Shown: positions 6,027-7,796 of the stretch, piece by piece
How positions within the stretch are numbered: the first letter of the stretch is position 1
Layout: the number at the start of each line of letters is the position of its first letter
Assembly (NCBI GenBank): GCA_002425885.1
Contig: DINC01000307.1
Coordinates: forward strand, 13,486 to 21,281
DNA length: 7,796 nucleotides
Source: Spirochaetia bacterium UBA5550
Lineage (GTDB): Bacteria > Spirochaetota > UBA4802 > UBA5550
Direction of reading: 5' to 3'
The notes under the pieces: generated by a model
The model's input: only the letters and a program-made list of their open reading frames with translations
Told to the model about the DNA's origin: nothing
Database searches by the model: none
Translations under genes and position numbers: made by a program

Positions 6027-7127
6027 ATGTTAACAGAAATATTCAACGCGATAATTCTTTTCGGGGGGGGACTTGCTCTTCTGCTTGGAGTAGTGCAGCT
6101 TTTCCATGATAGAAGCAGGATTAAAAATATCCTTCTTTTCGTGATATTCATAAGTCTCGGTATTATTCATATTCATGAGTATGCTGTTTCGGTGACTCCT
6201 GAATACAGCGGCACAGCGGCTCTGAATATTTTTCTTCTGGCAAAATTTCTTCTGGGCCCGGCAATGTATATCCTTTATCTTGCAGTGTTTAACAGGAATT
6301 ATTCTTTTAAGCTTTCAGGTATTCCGCATTTTCTCCCTGCTGCAGGGGTCTTTGCTCTTGTAATTTTTATGACAGCTTCTGCCGGACTGAGTGAAGGCGC
6401 TGTTTTTTCAGTAAGAGCGTATATTGAAGCAGGTCCTTTTTTTAAATATCTCCACTCCCTGGGATTTGCCCTGATATTTGTTTATACCGGGGGGATTTTT
6501 ATGAAGATAGATGCTTTTTCTGTGCTTAAAAACGGTAAGAGTGACAGGCTCACTATTGTGGGAGCCACTGTTACAATTCTTCTTTTTATTGTTATTGTGC
6601 TCATTATTGCAGGGCTTGCTACAGGAATCACCTATTTTTCAAGGGTTTCACTGACTCTTACAACATTATTCTTTATATACTGGTTTGTTATTGTTCAGAT
6701 TCATCCGGAACTTTTTTCTTCGGCCATTAAAAAGAAAAAAAGTCAGACGCGCAGTGAAGATCCGCTCTCCGGTACGGATCTGCAACTTCTGGAAACACGC
6801 CTGAAAGAGCTCATGGATAATGAAAAGATTTATTGTGATGAAGATCTCTCTCTGAAGAGAGTCGCGGATATGCTTTCAATTCAGCAGCAGCAGTTTTCCC
6901 TGTTTCTCAATCACAGGCTCGGTTTAAATTTTAATACATACATAAACAGATACAGGGTGGATGAGGCAATCAATATGATGAGGGATGACAGTACAAGGTC
7001 TCTCCTTTCGATTGCCTTTGCCGTGGGTTTTAATTCCAAGTCGGTGTTTTACGATGCCTTTACAAAGCAGACAGGGCTCTCCCCTGCAAAATACAGGAAA
7101 CAGTTTTTCCCCTCCAAAAAGTCCTGA
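6027..7127 (+). CDS. Membrane-anchored AraC-family transcriptional regulator (7TM-type N-terminus plus HTH_18)
   Basis: The protein has 366 residues. Roughly seven hydrophobic segments occupy residues 1-228: about 6-25, 34-52, 66-88, 99-119, 140-160, 176-198 and 206-226. A charged linker (KKKKSQTRSEDP) follows, then an AraC DNA-binding domain at about 262-362. The domain has both helix-turn-helix units: DLSLKRVADMLSIQQQQFSLFLNHRLG, and LLSIAFAVGFNSKSVFYDAFTKQTGLSPAKYRKQF with the canonical A-x-x-x-G-F and F-x-x-x-x-G-x-S-P-x-x-Y-R signature. Such proteins sense a membrane or periplasmic signal and control target promoters; ligand and targets are unknown. The ATG at 6027 is the first possible start after an in-frame TGA (5988-5990) and keeps helix 1 whole, but has no good ribosome binding site. 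Eight consecutive G bases (6063-6070) encode F-G-G-G near residues 12-15, a possible slippage site. The neighbouring activase gene is a candidate target or is simply adjacent. Confidence 0.9.
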   Translation: MLTEIFNAIILFGGGLALLLGVVQLFHDRSRIKNILLFVIFISLGIIHIHEYAVSVTPEYSGTAALNIFLLAKFLLGPAMYILYLAVFNRNYSFKLSGIPHFLPAAGVFALVIFMTASAGLSEGAVFSVRAYIEAGPFFKYLHSLGFALIFVYTGGIFMKIDAFSVLKNGKSDRLTIVGATVTILLFIVIVLIIAGLATGITYFSRVSLTLTTLFFIYWFVIVQIHPELFSSAIKKKKSQTRSEDPLSGTDLQLLETRLKELMDNEKIYCDEDLSLKRVADMLSIQQQQFSLFLNHRLGLNFNTYINRYRVDEAINMMRDDSTRSLLSIAFAVGFNSKSVFYDAFTKQTGLSPAKYRKQFFPSKKS

Positions 7128-7140
7128 TTTGTTTTTCCGG

Positions 7141-7169
7141 TCGATTTTCCTCTTTTAAGGCAGTATAAT
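7141..7169 (+). promoter_or_regulatory. Candidate promoter for the activase gene
   Basis: A perfect -10 TATAAT (7164-7169) has TCGATT at 17-base spacing upstream, which matches the -35 consensus at three positions. Transcription would begin near 7176. A leader of about 120 bases would then open directly with the GC-rich hairpin described at 7177-7194. No intrinsic terminator (stem followed by T-run) for the regulator gene is visible before it. Confidence 0.45.
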
Positions 7170-7176
7170 ACAACAG

Positions 7177-7194
7177 CCTCCGCACCCCCGGAGG
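7177..7194 (+). promoter_or_regulatory. GC-rich hairpin at the predicted 5' end of the activase leader
   Basis: CCTCCG (7177-7182) pairs perfectly with CGGAGG (7189-7194) around a six-base loop. There is no T-run behind it, so it is not a standard terminator. Its 3' strand and loop (CCCCCGGA, 7185-7192) could instead pair with TCCGGGG (7217-7223), CTCCGGG (7224-7230) or TTCCGGGG (7258-7265), so alternative folds are possible. I could not match it to a riboswitch class I know. Confidence 0.4.
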
Positions 7195-7283
7195 GGCAAA
7201 GATATGCATCATCCTGTCCGGGGCTCCGGGCGCAGCGGCAAAGTAAACAAACAGAGGTTCCGGGGAAAACTAAAAAAATAATA

Positions 7284-7315
7284 AACAGGAGAGTTTATGA
7301 ACAGGAGAGGGAATG
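7284..7315 (+). repeat. Tandem duplication of the ribosome-binding-site/ATG module
   Basis: Two adjacent 16-base units, AACAGGAGAGTTTATG (7284-7299) and AACAGGAGAGGGAATG (7300-7315), match at 13 of 16 positions. Each holds a strong AGGAG site at the same spacing from an ATG. The first ATG opens the activase. The second ATG, one base out of frame, reads only Met-Ser-Ser-Val before TAG at 7325-7327. Confidence 0.7.
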
Positions 7316-7796
7316 TCCTCGGTATAGATATAGGTTCTATTTCGATTGCAGTTGTTGAGTTATCACCGGAATACAAGGTTTTAAAAAGCGGGTATATTTT
7401 TCATGAAGGCCATGTAAAGGATAAGCTGGAAGTACTGCTTGAGGGTTTCAATCCCGGAGATATTAATGGTGTGGCCTTTACATCATCATCTCCCGATATA
7501 TTCCGCACAGGTAAAATATACGATTCAAGGGTGTCTGTTATATCTGCTGCAAAGCACTTTTATCCGCGCCCCGGCGGAGTGCTTATTATCGGCGGAGAGA
7601 AGTTCGGTCTGGCGGTTTTTGATGAAGATGGAAATTACAGGAATTACAGATCCAACACTTCATGCGCTGCGGGTACAGGGAGTTTTCTTGATCAGCAGGC
7701 GAAGAGGCTGAATCTTCCGGATATAGAAACATTCAGCAGTATAGCTGAGGGGAACAGAGGGGGGACACCAAAGATTGCATCACGCTGTGCTGTATT
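7297..7796 (+). CDS. BcrAD/BadFG-type 2-hydroxyacyl-CoA dehydratase activase, N-terminal part (runs off window)
   Basis: The frame is open from ATG 7297, with AGGAGAG at 7287-7293, to the window edge: 166 full codons and no stop. It has an ASKHA ATPase start, LGIDIGSISIAVVEL (8-22), for phosphate binding. VLIIGGEKFGLAVFD follows at 95-109, then NTSCAAGTGSFLDQQAKRLNL (120-140) and IASRCAVF (160-167). Cys123 and Cys164 correspond in position and context to the two cysteines by which an activase dimer holds its [4Fe-4S] cluster. These proteins use ATP to drive a low-potential electron into 2-hydroxyacyl-CoA dehydratase or benzoyl-CoA reductase type enzymes in strict anaerobes. The GGEKF motif (small activases usually have GGQD) and the SCAAGTGSFLDQQ form recall the large multidomain activases with a DUF2229 region, but the rest of the gene is outside. 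The substrate enzyme is unknown. Confidence 0.88.
   Translation, partial: MNRRGNVLGIDIGSISIAVVELSPEYKVLKSGYIFHEGHVKDKLEVLLEGFNPGDINGVAFTSSSPDIFRTGKIYDSRVSVISAAKHFYPRPGGVLIIGGEKFGLAVFDEDGNYRNYRSNTSCAAGTGSFLDQQAKRLNLPDIETFSSIAEGNRGGTPKIASRCAV

Noticed and set aside
7128..7160. Terminator after the AraC-type regulator
   Set aside because: T-runs are present but no stable stem precedes them.
7439..7711. + strand open frame of 90 codons near the right end
   Set aside because: It is out of frame within the activase gene, whose true frame (from 7297) shows all family motifs and remains open to the window edge.
1..7796. CRISPR array, tRNA or rRNA genes, cobalamin riboswitch near the adenosyltransferase
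   Set aside because: No regularly spaced repeats or tRNA-like cloverleaf were found. The adenosyltransferase start overlaps the previous gene, leaving no leader for a riboswitch.

Overview
The window (about 40% G+C by eye, densely packed, almost all reading frames accounted for) looks like chromosomal DNA of an anaerobic bacterium with a Gram-negative-type envelope. An exported von Willebrand factor A (vWA) protein, a 7TM-AraC regulator and an activase of the 2-hydroxyacyl-CoA dehydratase type together would fit Spirochaetota or a similar anaerobic phylum. This placement is inference, as no rRNA or other phylogenetic marker is present.

Left block, + strand (1-2524): a tightly packed set of three genes. 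These are the 3' end of a YcxB-like membrane protein, an exported vWA-domain protein 8 bases downstream, and a CobA/BtuR-type ATP:corrinoid adenosyltransferase that starts inside the vWA stop codon (ATGA overlap). It meets tail to tail, with one base between, a minus-strand gene for an IMP cyclohydrolase made of the PurH N-terminal domain alone (2526-3119). There is no room there for an intrinsic terminator. A 139-base divergent spacer separates purH from a ten-helix EamA/DMT exporter (3259-4173).

Middle block (4174-6026): a GTG-initiated, very basic hypothetical protein with one hydrophobic segment (4287-5036) overlaps by 9 bases, tail to tail, a minus-strand DedA-family membrane protein (5028-5660). 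The 366-base gap between dedA and the next gene is filled mostly by a roughly 200-base nearly continuous imperfect palindrome (5715-5916). It is flanked by 10-base direct repeats TTTATTCAAT, which is the architecture of a MITE or other non-autonomous palindromic element. This is the most striking non-coding feature in the window.

Right block, + strand (6027-7796): a membrane-anchored AraC-family regulator with an 8-G homopolymer near its 5' end is followed by a 169-base spacer. The spacer holds a perfect -10 box, a GC-rich hairpin predicted to lie at the very 5' end of the leader, several mutually exclusive pairing partners, and a tandem duplication of the ribosome-binding-site/ATG module. 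The final gene (7297 to the window edge) is the N-terminal part of a BcrAD/BadFG-type CoA-enzyme activase with both [4Fe-4S] cysteines visible.

Functionally the genes are mostly housekeeping or envelope (purine synthesis, corrinoid adenosylation, DedA lipid carrier, exporter). Less explained pieces are the vWA/adenosyltransferase coupling, the lone hypothetical protein, the palindromic element and the activase leader. I did not find a clearly new multi-gene system.
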